A DNA stretch of 33,162 bases from MADRE2 sp964397015 (lineage in GTDB: Bacteria > Desulfobacterota > Desulfobacteria > Desulfobacterales > Desulfobacteraceae). The position numbers and the translations under genes were made by a program. Below, in pieces: positions 16,869 to 26,600 of this stretch. Each line of letters starts with the position of its first letter. The first letter of the stretch is position 1. The stretch is taken from positions 1 through 33,162 of the forward strand of contig CAYNHL010000026.1 of the NCBI GenBank assembly GCA_964397015.1. The letters run 5' to 3'. The notes beneath the pieces are model-generated. The model worked only from the letters and a program-made list of their open reading frames with translations, was not told where the DNA came from and did no database searches.

Positions 16869-18152
16869 TCACGAGATTAAAAAAAGACTCAGCCAGGGCC
16901 AGTAGGTGATAATGAGCACGGTTGCCAGCAGCACCAGCATAAAGGGGAGAGCCGCGCGGTAAATGGTGATCACGGGCCTGTCGAACCTGTAGCTTGCGAT
17001 GAACAGGTTCATTCCCACCGGCGGGGTACAGTAGCCTATCTGCATGTTGGCCAGGAATATGATACCCAGGTGGACCGGGTGAATCCCGTAACTGACGGCC
17101 ACAGGCAGAATCAGCGGAACCATTATGATGATGGCGGAAAAAATATCCAGGATGGCCCCGAGCATAAGCAGAAAGATGTTGAGCAGTACCAGGAACAAAA
17201 GCTTGCTGCTTACAAGGGACTGGCATATCTTGAACAGTTTCATCGGTACCTGTGCATCGACCAGGTAATTGGTAAAGGCCAGGGACACGCCGAGGATAAG
17301 AAGGATTCCCCCGATCATGACCATGGCGTCCCGAAGTATTGCAGGCAGTTTTTTTATCGGGATTTCCCTGTAGATAAAAACTTCCACCACCAGCACATAA
17401 ATGGCGGTTACGGCTGCGGCTTCTGATACAGCAAAAAAACCTGAATAAATACCTCCCAGGACAAAAATTGGAAGCGGCAGCTCCCACGCGGATTCCCTGA
17501 GCGCGGCCAGAGCGGGTTTGAGAGCAAACCGGGTACGGGTCTGCGGCAAAAGACGGTTTGACCACAGGCTGTAAGCTGAAAGGGCGGCAATCATCAGCAG
17601 GGCCGGGAGAATACCTGCGGCAAAAAGGGCGTTGAACGTGACCGCCGGCCCTGCGTCCATCTGCTGTGCTATGATTCCGTAAAGGATCAGGGGAAGTGAC
17701 GGCGGCAGCAGCAGGCCCAGGCTGCCCGAGGTGGTGACAAGGCCAAGGCTGAATTCATCCTTGTAGCCGGCTTCTGTCAGCGCCGGATACAAGAGGGCTC
17801 CCAGGGCCACGATGGTCACGCCGGAAGCGCCTGTAAAGGCGGTGAAAAGGGCGCAGATCACGAAGGCGACAATGCACAGCCCCCCGGGCATCCAGCCCAG
17901 AAAGGCCCTGGTAAGCCTTACGAGCCGGGACGAGGTCCCGCTTTCGCCCAGCAGGTACCCGGCAGTGGCGAACAGCGGCAGCGCCAGCAGGATGGGCGTG
18001 TCGGCAATGCGGTACAGTTCGATGGCCACGGCCGTAAGATCGATACCGGCACCATGGAATCCAATCATGGCGCCGGCGGCAATGACTGCGAACAGCGGTG
18101 CACCCAGCAGTGCCAGGAGGACAAGGATAATAATTACCATCACCGTGATCAT
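16869..18152 (-). CDS. dctM: TRAP transporter large permease (DctM/TatM)
   Basis: 427 residues, about 12 membrane helices, the normal size for DctM. Typical stretches: TGASGVTIVALGALLYP, GSLGLLLPPSLPLILYG and the near-C-terminal ANMQIGYCTPPVGMNLF. It drives Na+-coupled uptake of the solute delivered by the periplasmic DctP. The ATG overlaps the DctQ stop as ATGA, with GGAG eight bases upstream, so the two membrane subunits are made together. Confidence 0.93.
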   Translation of the reverse strand: MITVMVIIILVLLALLGAPLFAVIAAGAMIGFHGAGIDLTAVAIELYRIADTPILLALPLFATAGYLLGESGTSSRLVRLTRAFLGWMPGGLCIVAFVICALFTAFTGASGVTIVALGALLYPALTEAGYKDEFSLGLVTTSGSLGLLLPPSLPLILYGIIAQQMDAGPAVTFNALFAAGILPALLMIAALSAYSLWSNRLLPQTRTRFALKPALAALRESAWELPLPIFVLGGIYSGFFAVSEAAAVTAIYVLVVEVFIYREIPIKKLPAILRDAMVMIGGILLILGVSLAFTNYLVDAQVPMKLFKICQSLVSSKLLFLVLLNIFLLMLGAILDIFSAIIIMVPLILPVAVSYGIHPVHLGIIFLANMQIGYCTPPVGMNLFIASYRFDRPVITIYRAALPFMLVLLATVLIITYWPWLSLFLIS

Positions 18153-18682
18153 CGGGGCGGCTCCATTGTGCTGCGGCAGTCATACAGGGCCAAAAGCAGG
18201 TAGCGCAGGCAGATGACGGCAAAAGCGACAGGTATAATCATGCTGCAGACCCAGACCGGGACTCCACCGAAGGCTGGTGTGCCAAAGGCTTTTTCCATTA
18301 TCACCAGCTTCAGGCCTGTCCATGTCAGGAGCCCGCAGATAATGCCGGTGCCAAGGTGGACAATGAACCCGGCTGCGCGCCGCATGGACCGGGGAAGATA
18401 CCTCGATGCGATATCGATCCTTATGTGCCGGCCGGTCCTGGTGGCGGCCATGGCGCCGAGAAGGCCGATCCAGAGAACCAGCACCCTGACCATGGGATCG
18501 CCCCAGGCCAGGCCGGAATCAAACAGGTTCCGCAGCAGGATCTGAGCGGTTGCCACAAGCATCATGATCAGCAAAAGGCCGACCAGTATGCCGTCTTCTA
18601 TCCTGTGCAGCCAGGTTATGACCCGGCCGGTACCGGAAGGAGGATCGGTATCAGGAATCTGTGGAGGAAGATGGGGCGGCAT
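18149..18682 (-). CDS. dctQ: TRAP transporter small permease (DctQ/TatQ)
   Basis: 177 residues with four predicted helices, at about 27-49, 63-82, 100-122 and 141-165. These include WGDPMVRVLVLWIGLLGA and the following RTGRHIRIDI loop, which are hallmarks of the family. It pairs with DctM in the inner membrane. The start overlaps the DctP gene by 32 bp, with CAGGAA six bases before the ATG. A shorter start a few codons downstream would still keep all helices. Confidence 0.88.
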   Translation of the reverse strand: MPPHLPPQIPDTDPPSGTGRVITWLHRIEDGILVGLLLIMMLVATAQILLRNLFDSGLAWGDPMVRVLVLWIGLLGAMAATRTGRHIRIDIASRYLPRSMRRAAGFIVHLGTGIICGLLTWTGLKLVIMEKAFGTPAFGGVPVWVCSMIIPVAFAVICLRYLLLALYDCRSTMEPPR

Positions 18683-19667
18683 GGTATTCCTGCAGATGTT
18701 TTTTCAGGGCCCGGACCGCGTCTTCAGGCAAAAGCCCTTTTTCCACCAGGGCTTCGGAAGTTTCCCTGGATTTTTCCTTCCAGCGGGCCAGCTCCTTTTT
18801 GTCCGGCGAGATGAAGACAATGTCACGGTCACGAAGCGTTTCCAGTGCCCTGATATCGTCTTTGCGGTTCTGGTCCTCGATTTCCTTGAATTTTCGGCCG
18901 ATGACGCCGGAAAGGATTTCCCTGTCTTTGGGATCAATGTCGTCGAAGGCCTTTTTACTTACGACCAGGGCGGCGTAGATATAGATGAACGGGATTTCCA
19001 CCAGGTACTTGATCTGGGTGTGCCACTGCAGAACCAGGGCGGCGGACGGGGTCGTGGCGACCGTATCTATAAGTCCTGTCTGGAGGCCGGTCCTGACATC
19101 CGACAGGGACAGCGGGATCGGAGAGATTCCGAACACTCCAACCAGCTCCCGGGTAAAGGCATTGTCATCGGGAATCCACAGTTTCCGGCGTTTGAGGTCC
19201 TCGATGGTGCTGAAGGGCTCCTTGGACATCAAAAAGGCAAATCCCCCTCCTGCCAGGCCCAGGGTGACGAGCCCGGCTTCTTCAAGGCCCGCCTCGATAT
19301 ACGGGTCCATTTTCTGCCTGACATGGTCAACTTCCTCCAGGGAATCAAATATCATAAGCTGGCTGTATACCTGGTTTCCGGGAAAATGGCCGGTCAGGCT
19401 GCCTGCCACCAGGGCTCCGCCGTGGAGCTGGCCGATATGCATTTTTTTCAGCACCACTGTGTCATTGCCCATGACACCACCCGGGTAGAACTTGAACTTT
19501 ACCCGTCCTTCGGTCTGTTCAGCGATGACTGCTGCGCCTTCCCGCATTTTTTCCATCCACATGGAGCCTTCCGGCGACAGGGTCGCAATTTTCAGCGTGC
19601 CGGCCGGAACCGGCGTTGTAATGGCGCATAAACCCAGCACCAGCAAGGCTGTGGCAAAAAACTTCAT
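18651..19667 (-). CDS. dctP: TRAP solute-binding protein (DctP/TatP-like)
   Basis: 338 residues with a signal peptide (about 1-22, MKFFATALLVLGLCAIT...). The periplasmic solute-binding domain contains LKIATLSPEGS, YPGGVMGND and GISPIPLSLSDVRTGLQTGLID. In most carboxylate-binding DctP proteins an Arg follows the DLKGLKI segment. Here the matching stretch reads KLWIP, with Trp164 in the Arg position by hand alignment, so the ligand may not be a simple carboxylate. CAGGAG lies six bases before the ATG. It follows the TatT lipoprotein gene by 28 bases, which assigns it to the TPAT subfamily, first described in Treponema. Substrate unknown. Confidence 0.88.
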   Translation of the reverse strand: MKFFATALLVLGLCAITTPVPAGTLKIATLSPEGSMWMEKMREGAAVIAEQTEGRVKFKFYPGGVMGNDTVVLKKMHIGQLHGGALVAGSLTGHFPGNQVYSQLMIFDSLEEVDHVRQKMDPYIEAGLEEAGLVTLGLAGGGFAFLMSKEPFSTIEDLKRRKLWIPDDNAFTRELVGVFGISPIPLSLSDVRTGLQTGLIDTVATTPSAALVLQWHTQIKYLVEIPFIYIYAALVVSKKAFDDIDPKDREILSGVIGRKFKEIEDQNRKDDIRALETLRDRDIVFISPDKKELARWKEKSRETSEALVEKGLLPEDAVRALKKHLQEYHAAPSSSTDS

Positions 19668-19695
19668 TTACATCTCCTGGCAAACTGTCTAAACG

Positions 19696-20583
19696 TTAAA
19701 AATAATCGTCTCCGGACTCCAGCAGGGTCCGGGCCTGCTCCCTGGCAAGGGTGTTGAGCAGAGTGTATCCCTCAACTTGTGGATCAGCCTCGAGCACCTC
19801 GGTGAGCAGGCGGTCGTGAAGGTTTTTATCAAACATCATCCTGGCGTACTGCCTGGCAAAGGTGACCTTGATCATCAGGTTCCTGTGGCCGGACAGGGCA
19901 AGAGCTTTTTCAAAATACCGCCGGGCTTCGTCGGGCCTGCCCCCGAGAGCCGGCGGCAGAAGGGATGCAAGGGTGCCAAGGTACCCGTAAGCCGCTCCGT
20001 CCTGGAAGGTTTCGTCCAGTTCAGTGATCCTGTGCATGATGACCTCGATCCTGGCTATGTCGGCAATGGCGGCAAAATCGTTTGAGCGGGCCCTGATCCA
20101 GCCTGCCCAGGATGTTCCAAGGGCAAAGAGGGCGGACAGGTCTTTTTTTGTCGTGGCCGAAACGGCCCGGTCAAAATCTTCGTACTGCATGTCCTGAGCT
20201 TTGCACAAACCGGCCCGGGCCAGGCACATGCCCTGCAGGGCATAATCAAGCGCCTTGTCCGACAGCTTTTGCGCCCTTAAGGTGTCGGTTACGAACATGT
20301 CGGCATAGGCAGTGTAAAGCACCGCCCCTCTGACCAGCATGTCTTGATCATCCGGCCGGGACCGGATCATGCTGTCTATCATGAGCAGATAGGCAGGGGC
20401 GCCGTCCCTTACCATTTCAAGGTCGTTGTTGTCGAGAATGGCCTCGGAAAGGTCCTGCATCATGCCGGCCGTGGTCCTGGACATCATGGCTGCACAGCCT
20501 GATATGGCCAGGACACAGCCGGCAATGGCTGCAAGGCACAAAAGTCTTGTACCCCTGCTGTATGCCGCTCTTTTAGTCTTCAT
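19696..20583 (-). CDS. tatT: TRAP-associated TatT-family lipoprotein (T component)
   Basis: 295 residues. The signal peptide ends in a lipobox, I-S-G-Cys30, so the protein is probably lipid-anchored. The remainder is all helical with TPR-like repeats, including GAVLYTAYADMFV, ALDYALQGMCLAR, DEARRYFEKALALSG and YARMMFDKNLHDRLL. This matches the TatT family (Treponema Tp0956), which forms a ring that contacts the TRAP binding protein TatP and may pass a hydrophobic ligand to it. It overlaps the upstream propeller gene by 11 bp (stop TAA inside ATGAAGACTAAA) and precedes dctP by 28 bases. The family call is good; the ligand is unknown. Confidence 0.85.
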   Translation of the reverse strand: MKTKRAAYSRGTRLLCLAAIAGCVLAISGCAAMMSRTTAGMMQDLSEAILDNNDLEMVRDGAPAYLLMIDSMIRSRPDDQDMLVRGAVLYTAYADMFVTDTLRAQKLSDKALDYALQGMCLARAGLCKAQDMQYEDFDRAVSATTKKDLSALFALGTSWAGWIRARSNDFAAIADIARIEVIMHRITELDETFQDGAAYGYLGTLASLLPPALGGRPDEARRYFEKALALSGHRNLMIKVTFARQYARMMFDKNLHDRLLTEVLEADPQVEGYTLLNTLAREQARTLLESGDDYF

Positions 20584-22081
20584 CCACTATCGTGATACAC
20601 CCGCCCAGCATGGGCTTGGCACCGGTCGGTTCAGATGCTGTGGAATTGACTGTTGCCGTAAAAATCCAGCTGCCGGCCGTGGTAAAGGTGTAGCTTGCCG
20701 AATTGCTCGTGGTGTAGTCCGAGATGGCAATCCAGTTTGCAGGATCGTAGCTGGCCGTGCCGTAGTCCGGTATGATGCCGAAGCGGTAATAGACAATGCC
20801 GCCGCACTCGTTGGACGCCGTGGCCGTTATGGTCATGCTGCTGTTTACTGTGTTGTCTCCGGTGATGCTAATCCCGGTCACTTTCAGCAAATCGAGGCAG
20901 GAGCTTCCCGCCGGTATCCAGCTGTTGTCCGACCCGGTCAGGTAGGGGTTGTCCCCTGCCATGTGCCAGTTGCCGCTGATGGTGCCTCCGTCGAAGGCCA
21001 GCAGTCCACCGCCGTGATCCGTGGCAAGGTATACGGTATTGTCAACGACAGCGGGAGATCCCCAGCTGAGCTGCATACCGGTCATGGTGGTTTTCCAGGT
21101 TTCAGAACCGTCGGTGCCGTCAAGGCAGACCAGGACAGCCAGGGCTTCGGCGCTGTCGTTGTCCTGGATGTAGACATTACCGTCAATCACAGCTGGAATG
21201 GCGCTTGCCGTGCCGCTGTCACGGACCGTCCTGGTCCATACGGCAGTGCCGCTGCCTGCCAGCCTGAAGCAGCGCAGCACACCTTCCCGGGTAACGGCAT
21301 AGACATAGGTTCCGTCTGAAGCGGGCTGGGAGGTGTCTGAAAATGTAGTCCCCATGTCGGCTGACCAGGCCAGGATAGGCGCAGTTGATGTGTCGGACGA
21401 AAGCAGGTAGGCATGGAGCTGGGTGGTGCCGGCAGTGCTGTCATAGGCCGAGAATGCCGCCAGGTATCCCCCGGAAAGAGTGCCCCGGTTGAATTTGCTG
21501 CCCTGGGGCGGCGATACACTCCATTTTTCGGTCCCGTCTGCAGCGTCAAGGCAGTAGAGTTTGTCAGACAGTGCGTAGATGATATCGCCGGAAATGATGA
21601 CATGGGCCACTGAAGTGACGGTCTGGGTCCAGTAAGCTGTAAAGGACGAGATATCGACTGCATAAAGAGTCGAGGATGTGGACAGGTAAACCATGGTGCT
21701 GCTGACGGCCGGGGCCATGCTGACTATGTTGCCCGAGGCCGTGAAGGTGTTGAGCACCGTGCCGTCTGTCGCATCCACCTGGTAAAGCTTGGTGCCGGCC
21801 GTGGCATAGATCTTGCCGTGCTGGTACGTGGGAGATGTTACCGGGTAGACATCCGATGCCAGGGTTGTGGTCCAGACCTGGGAGCCGTCACTGGCGCTGA
21901 AGCAGCTTATGCCGCCTTCCTGGTCCTGCATGTAGACATAATCCCCGATCACCAGGGGAGCTGACCAGGTGTATTCGACATCTGCCTGCCAGAGAAGATC
22001 TCCGTCGGCAGCAATGAGTGACACTGGTACCAACAGGCAGACAGCAAGCAGTAATGATATAAAAAAACCGGTTTTTTTCAC
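20573..22081 (-). CDS. Secreted PQQ-type beta-propeller protein
   Basis: 502 residues. A signal peptide (about 1-25) is followed by repeated outer strands with the Trp docking motif: GDLLWQ, DGSQVW, DGTEKW, SGTAVW and DGSETW. That makes six to eight blades in residues about 28-370. A separate C-terminal beta domain (about 390-500) contains GGIVYYRFGI and SYTFTTAGSW, like an Ig/Y_Y_Y module. No enzyme active site is recognised, and the fold alone does not show PQQ binding; BamB-like scaffolding is another use of it. Start is GTG at 22081 with AAAGGAGG six bases away. It is the first gene of the TRAP operon and overlaps tatT by 11 bp. Confidence 0.85.
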   Translation of the reverse strand: MKKTGFFISLLLAVCLLVPVSLIAADGDLLWQADVEYTWSAPLVIGDYVYMQDQEGGISCFSASDGSQVWTTTLASDVYPVTSPTYQHGKIYATAGTKLYQVDATDGTVLNTFTASGNIVSMAPAVSSTMVYLSTSSTLYAVDISSFTAYWTQTVTSVAHVIISGDIIYALSDKLYCLDAADGTEKWSVSPPQGSKFNRGTLSGGYLAAFSAYDSTAGTTQLHAYLLSSDTSTAPILAWSADMGTTFSDTSQPASDGTYVYAVTREGVLRCFRLAGSGTAVWTRTVRDSGTASAIPAVIDGNVYIQDNDSAEALAVLVCLDGTDGSETWKTTMTGMQLSWGSPAVVDNTVYLATDHGGGLLAFDGGTISGNWHMAGDNPYLTGSDNSWIPAGSSCLDLLKVTGISITGDNTVNSSMTITATASNECGGIVYYRFGIIPDYGTASYDPANWIAISDYTTSNSASYTFTTAGSWIFTATVNSTASEPTGAKPMLGGCITIVDED

Positions 22082-22311
22082 GTTTTCCTCCTTTAAAGAC
22101 TTATGACATTAGACTTTTTATTATTATGGAACATTTTCTTGTTACCCTCTGGGAATTTAGATCAATATCTGAAAAAAACAGCAAAAAAGCAAGGGAAATT
22201 AACCTTGTGTTCAGAATTTAGCCTGCCGCCCGCCTGGGCGGTTGCACCAGAGGTTGTCTGAACGGGACATCAAGCGTTGAAAAAGAGTGTTCATGCTGTT
22301 ATACTGACTGA
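22082..22311. other. Divergent intergenic region with GC hairpin
   Basis: 230 bases between the propeller gene (-) and mscS (+). It holds a perfect 6-bp hairpin, CCGCCC-GCCT-GGGCGG (22226-22241), without a T-run on either side, the mscS promoter, and AT-rich DNA next to the propeller gene. No minus-strand promoter stands out; TTGCTT-N17-GATATT is only a weak match. Confidence 0.4.
22277..22305 (+). promoter_or_regulatory. mscS promoter (leaderless arrangement)
   Basis: TTGAAA (22277-22282), a 17-bp spacer and TATACT (22300-22305). The ATG at 22312 begins seven bases after the -10 box, exactly where transcription should start, so the mRNA would have no leader. Confidence 0.6.
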
Positions 22312-23580
22312 ATGAACCTTCATGGGATCCTCACTGACTTGTTTGCCGGGTACAAGTTGCCCGGTGCCTCCATGCTGGCGGCCGGGGCCGTGGTTATTTC
22401 AATCGCCCTTGCCTGCTTTTGTGTCCTGGTGGTGTTTAAACGCGTTTTAGCGCCCCTGGTCAAAAAAGCCGCTCACAAATCAGCATTGTCCTGGATCGAT
22501 ATCCTTGTTTCACAGGGGGTTGTGAACAGGCTCGGATGGATCATGGCTTCCGTTGCTGCCTACCGACTGGCTCTTGTCTGGCTGGGCGGCCTTGAAACAT
22601 TCCAGGGGATTGTGCTGCTGATATCCCGGATTTTCATTGTGTTTTCAAGCGCAGCTATCATGTTTGCCTTCCTGGACGTCCTGGCGGCCATATACAATTC
22701 ATTTGCCAGGGCGGCGCCTTTTCCCGTGAGGGTGGTACTCCAGGTGGCTAAAATCATCACCATCATTTTTGCCGTAATTGTGTTCATATCCCTGCTGCTG
22801 GACAAGTCGCCTTTTCTACTGGTCAGCGGCCTCGGGGCCATGACGGCCATTCTCATGCTTGTTTTCAAGGATGCCATCCTGGGTCTTGTGGCAGGGGTTC
22901 AGCTGTCCGCCAACCGTATGCTGATGGTGGGGGACTGGCTTGAAATGCCAAAATACAATGCCGACGGAGACGTGATCGATATCACCCTTACTACGGTCAA
23001 GGTCCGAAACTGGGACAAGACTATCACCACGATTCCGACATACGCGCTGATCGCCGATTCATTCAAGAACTGGCGAGGCATGAGCGAAGCCGGGGGCCGC
23101 AGGATTTCCAGAAGCATCATGATCGACATGATGTCGGTGGCTTTTCTCGATGACGAAACCATAGAGGAATTGAAAAAACTGCGCCTTCTGACAGGATATC
23201 TGGAGAGCAAGACAGCGGAAATAAGCGAATACAACAAAGACCTTGGCGCTGACGGCACAATCGCCGGCAATGGACGTCGCCTGACAAACCTGGGCACGTT
23301 CCGGGCTTATCTTTCCGCCTACATAGAGAACCATTCCGGCATTCACAAGGACTTGACGTACATGGTGCGCCAGCTGGCCCCTACCCCCCAGGGGATTCCA
23401 CTGCAGATATACGCCTTTACCAATGATATAAGGTGGGTCCAGTATGAAGGCATCCAGGCCGATATTTTCGATCATGTAATTGCCGTCGCCCCTGTGTTCG
23501 GCCTGCGCATTTTCCAGTCACCCTCCGGCACCGATATCCGGAATATCGGCACTGTCAAAGATATCGTCGACGGGGATTGA
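22312..23580 (+). CDS. Mechanosensitive channel, MscS family (YbdG-like)
   Basis: 422 residues. About five N-terminal helices (residues 20-165) lead into the pore helix and MscS beta domain: SGLGAMTAILMLVFKDAILG, then GVQLSANRMLMVGDWLEMP. The long C-terminal part has NWRGMSEAGGRRISRSI, NLGTFRAYLSAYIENH and IQADIFDHVIAVAP, which match E. coli YbdG (415 residues), the miniconductance channel MscM. It releases solutes on hypo-osmotic shock in the inner membrane. There is no ribosome site before the ATG; the promoter suggests a leaderless message. It lies 67 bases before the hybrid kinase gene. Confidence 0.9.
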   Translation: MNLHGILTDLFAGYKLPGASMLAAGAVVISIALACFCVLVVFKRVLAPLVKKAAHKSALSWIDILVSQGVVNRLGWIMASVAAYRLALVWLGGLETFQGIVLLISRIFIVFSSAAIMFAFLDVLAAIYNSFARAAPFPVRVVLQVAKIITIIFAVIVFISLLLDKSPFLLVSGLGAMTAILMLVFKDAILGLVAGVQLSANRMLMVGDWLEMPKYNADGDVIDITLTTVKVRNWDKTITTIPTYALIADSFKNWRGMSEAGGRRISRSIMIDMMSVAFLDDETIEELKKLRLLTGYLESKTAEISEYNKDLGADGTIAGNGRRLTNLGTFRAYLSAYIENHSGIHKDLTYMVRQLAPTPQGIPLQIYAFTNDIRWVQYEGIQADIFDHVIAVAPVFGLRIFQSPSGTDIRNIGTVKDIVDGD

Positions 23581-23633
23581 CAATTTTCCATATGCCCGGT
23601 AAGGTTATAGAACTACTGTCATCATTAAAAGCG

Positions 23634-23639
23634 TATAAT
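23634..23639 (+). promoter_or_regulatory. TATAAT box before the kinase gene
   Basis: A perfect TATAAT ends eight bases before the GTG at 23648, but no good -35 hexamer lies at 16-18 bases. If used, the transcript would begin at or within two bases of the start codon. Confidence 0.3.
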
Positions 23640-23647
23640 CAGCAGAC

Positions 23648-26600
23648 GTGTATTCAGCCATGACTCTTAAAAATTATTTATGCAGCGGTTTTGCCTTGCT
23701 TTGTGCCATTGTCCAGGCGTTCTGGGTCATGAGTGTCCTGGCCCTGCCGGCCGGGGCCCTTGCTGAAGAAGGCCTCGAAGCCCTGGAAAAACCGCCTGTA
23801 CACTCGGCCTCCGAGATCGACTACCCACCGTTCTGTGTTGTCGGACCGGCCGGCCGGGCCGACGGGTTTTCCGTGGAACTGCTGCGCGAAACCCTGGCAG
23901 CCATGGGATACCCGGTCACCTTCCGCACAGGCGACTGGTCCGATGTGCTGGCCTGGCTGGAAAATGGTGAAGTCCAGGTCCTTCCACTGGTCGGGCGGAC
24001 ACCGGAGCGGGAAGCAAAATTTGATTTCACCTTTCCCTACATGTCTCTTCACGGTGCCATCGTGGTTCGGGAAGGCACCACCGGCATCCGGGATCTTGCG
24101 GATCTCAGGGGCCTGCAGGTTGCGGTCATGAGAAACGACAATGCCGAGGAATTTCTGCGCCGCAATGACCTTGGCATACATATCCATACCACCCGTACTT
24201 TTGAGCAGGCCCTTAAAGGATTGTCCCTCGGCCGGTATGACGCGGTGCTGATCCAGCGGCTGGTGGCCCTGCGCCTGATCCAGGAATCAGGTCTTGCCAA
24301 TCTGCGCATCATCAACAAGCCGGTTGACGGTTTTCGACAGGATTTCTGCTTTGCTGTAAAAAAAGGAGATGCCGCAACCCTTGCCCTGCTAAACGAAGGC
24401 CTGGCCCTGGTCATGGCGGACGGTACCTTCCGCCGCCTGCATGCCAGGTGGTTCGCCACGATGGAACTGCCTTCCCACCGTCCCCTCGTGGTGGGGGGAG
24501 ATGAAAATTACCCGCCCTATGAATACCTGGATGACAAAGGAGAACCGGCCGGGTACAACGTTGCCCTCACCAGGGCCATAGCCCGGGAGATGGGAATGGA
24601 TGTCGAGATCCGCCTGGGACCCTGGGCAGCAATCAGGGATGCCCTTGCCCGCGGTGAAATAGACGCCCTGCAGGGCATGCTCTATTCAACGGTCCGGGAC
24701 CGGGATTTTGACTTCACCCCTCCGCATACAGTGAACCACTATGTCGGCGTGGTACGCGCCGGCACCATGGCCCCGCCGTCCACTGTGGCGGACCTGGCAG
24801 GCATGAGTATCGTGGTACAAGAAGGGGATATCATGCACGATTTTGCCGCGGAGAACGGCCTTGGCACCCGGTTGTCCGTTGTGAATGCCCAGGAGGACGC
24901 ATTGCGGGAACTTGCCCTCGGCCTTCACGACTGCGCCCTGGTGGCCCGCCTGACCGCTCTCTACTGGATAGAGGAACACGGGTGGAAAAATCTGGAGGTG
25001 GGCCGGCAGCCCCTGCTGTCGCCGGGGTATTGCTATGCCGTGCCAAAGGGCCGGCAGGCCCTTTTGTCTCACTTGGGAGACGGCCTGAAAACTTTGGACG
25101 AGACCGGGGAATACCGGCGGATATACGAGAAATGGATGGGGGTATACGAGGAACCGTCCCCTGCCCTTAAGACCATGATGCGTTACGGCCTGGCGGGTGT
25201 GGCGGTGCTGTTGCTGGCCCTGGCATGCTTCATCTTATGGTCCTGGTCGCTGCGGCGGCAGGTGATAAAGAAAACAGCGCAGCTGCAGGTAAGCGCCGAC
25301 CGGTTCCGGATGTTTGCAGAGCTTGCTCCCGTGGGCATCGTGATTTCAGATGAACAGGAGAACACGCTTTATACAAGCGCCAAGTTCACCGAGATGTTCG
25401 GCTACACAATGGATGACATGCCTTCTGTCAAGGACTGGTGGGAGCTTGCCTATCCCGATGAACAGGTCAGGCAGCGCGCGAAAAAGAACTGGCAGGATAT
25501 TGTGGAAAAAGCCAGGCAGACCGGTTCGGACACCGAGCCCCTGGAATATCCAGTGGTGTGCAGGGACGGCACCGTTCGCCGGATCGAGTTCCGCATGGCC
25601 TCCACAGGCAAGTTGAACGTAGTGGTTTTCATAGATGTCACGGAACGGGAAAAGCTTCATGCCCAGCTTATGCAGGCCCAGAAAATGGAATCCGTGGGAA
25701 GGCTTGCCGGCGGCGTAGCCCATGATTTCAACAATATGCTGAGCGTGATCATGGGGTATACTGAACTGGCCATGGGCAAGACAGCTCAGGAAGATGACCT
25801 GTGGGAAGATCTCGAGGAGATTCATACCGCTGCCCGGCGATCAGCTGACATCACCCGGCAGCTTCTGGCTTTTGCCCGCCAGCAGACCATAAGCCCCCAG
25901 GTGCTGGACATGAACGCCACAGTGGAATCTCTTTTAAAGATGCTTACACCCCTTATCGGCGAGGATATAGACCTGTCCTGGAAGCCGGAAAAAGACCTAT
26001 GGTCGGTTAAGATGGATCCCACCCAGATCAACCAGATCCTGGCCAACCTTTGTGTCAACGCCCGGGACGCAATCCGGGGTGTAGGCCGGATCACCATTGA
26101 AACCGGCAATGTGACCCTGGATCAAGCCTATTGCAATGACCATCAGGGCTTCAAGCCCGGATCGTTTGTCCTGCTCGCTGTCAGCGACGACGGATGCGGC
26201 ATGGACGCCGCCACCCGGTCAAATATATTCGACCCCTTTTTCACGACCAAGGAAACCGGCAAGGGCACCGGGCTCGGCCTTGCAACGGTATACGGCATCG
26301 TCAAGCAGAACAACGGTTTTATCAATGTGTACAGTGAACCTGGAAAAGGGACGACCTTCAGGCTTTACCTGCCGCGCCACTCAGAAAAAATCGACGAAAT
26401 CGAAATCACGGATACAGGACAGGTGCCTGCCGGCCATGGGGAAACCATCCTGGTGGTCGAAGACGAAGAGGCGATCCTTCGGCTGGCCTCTACCATTCTC
26501 GAAAACCTGGGTTATGACGTTCTGACCGCGCCCGGCCCGGCAGAGGCACTGGAGCTGGCTGGATCACTGGATAAGCCGCTGCACCTGCTGATCACCGATG

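Noticed and set aside
23678..25825. Several antisense frames inside the hybrid kinase gene
   Set aside because: They reflect the strong third-position GC bias of the real gene; none shows a recognisable domain.
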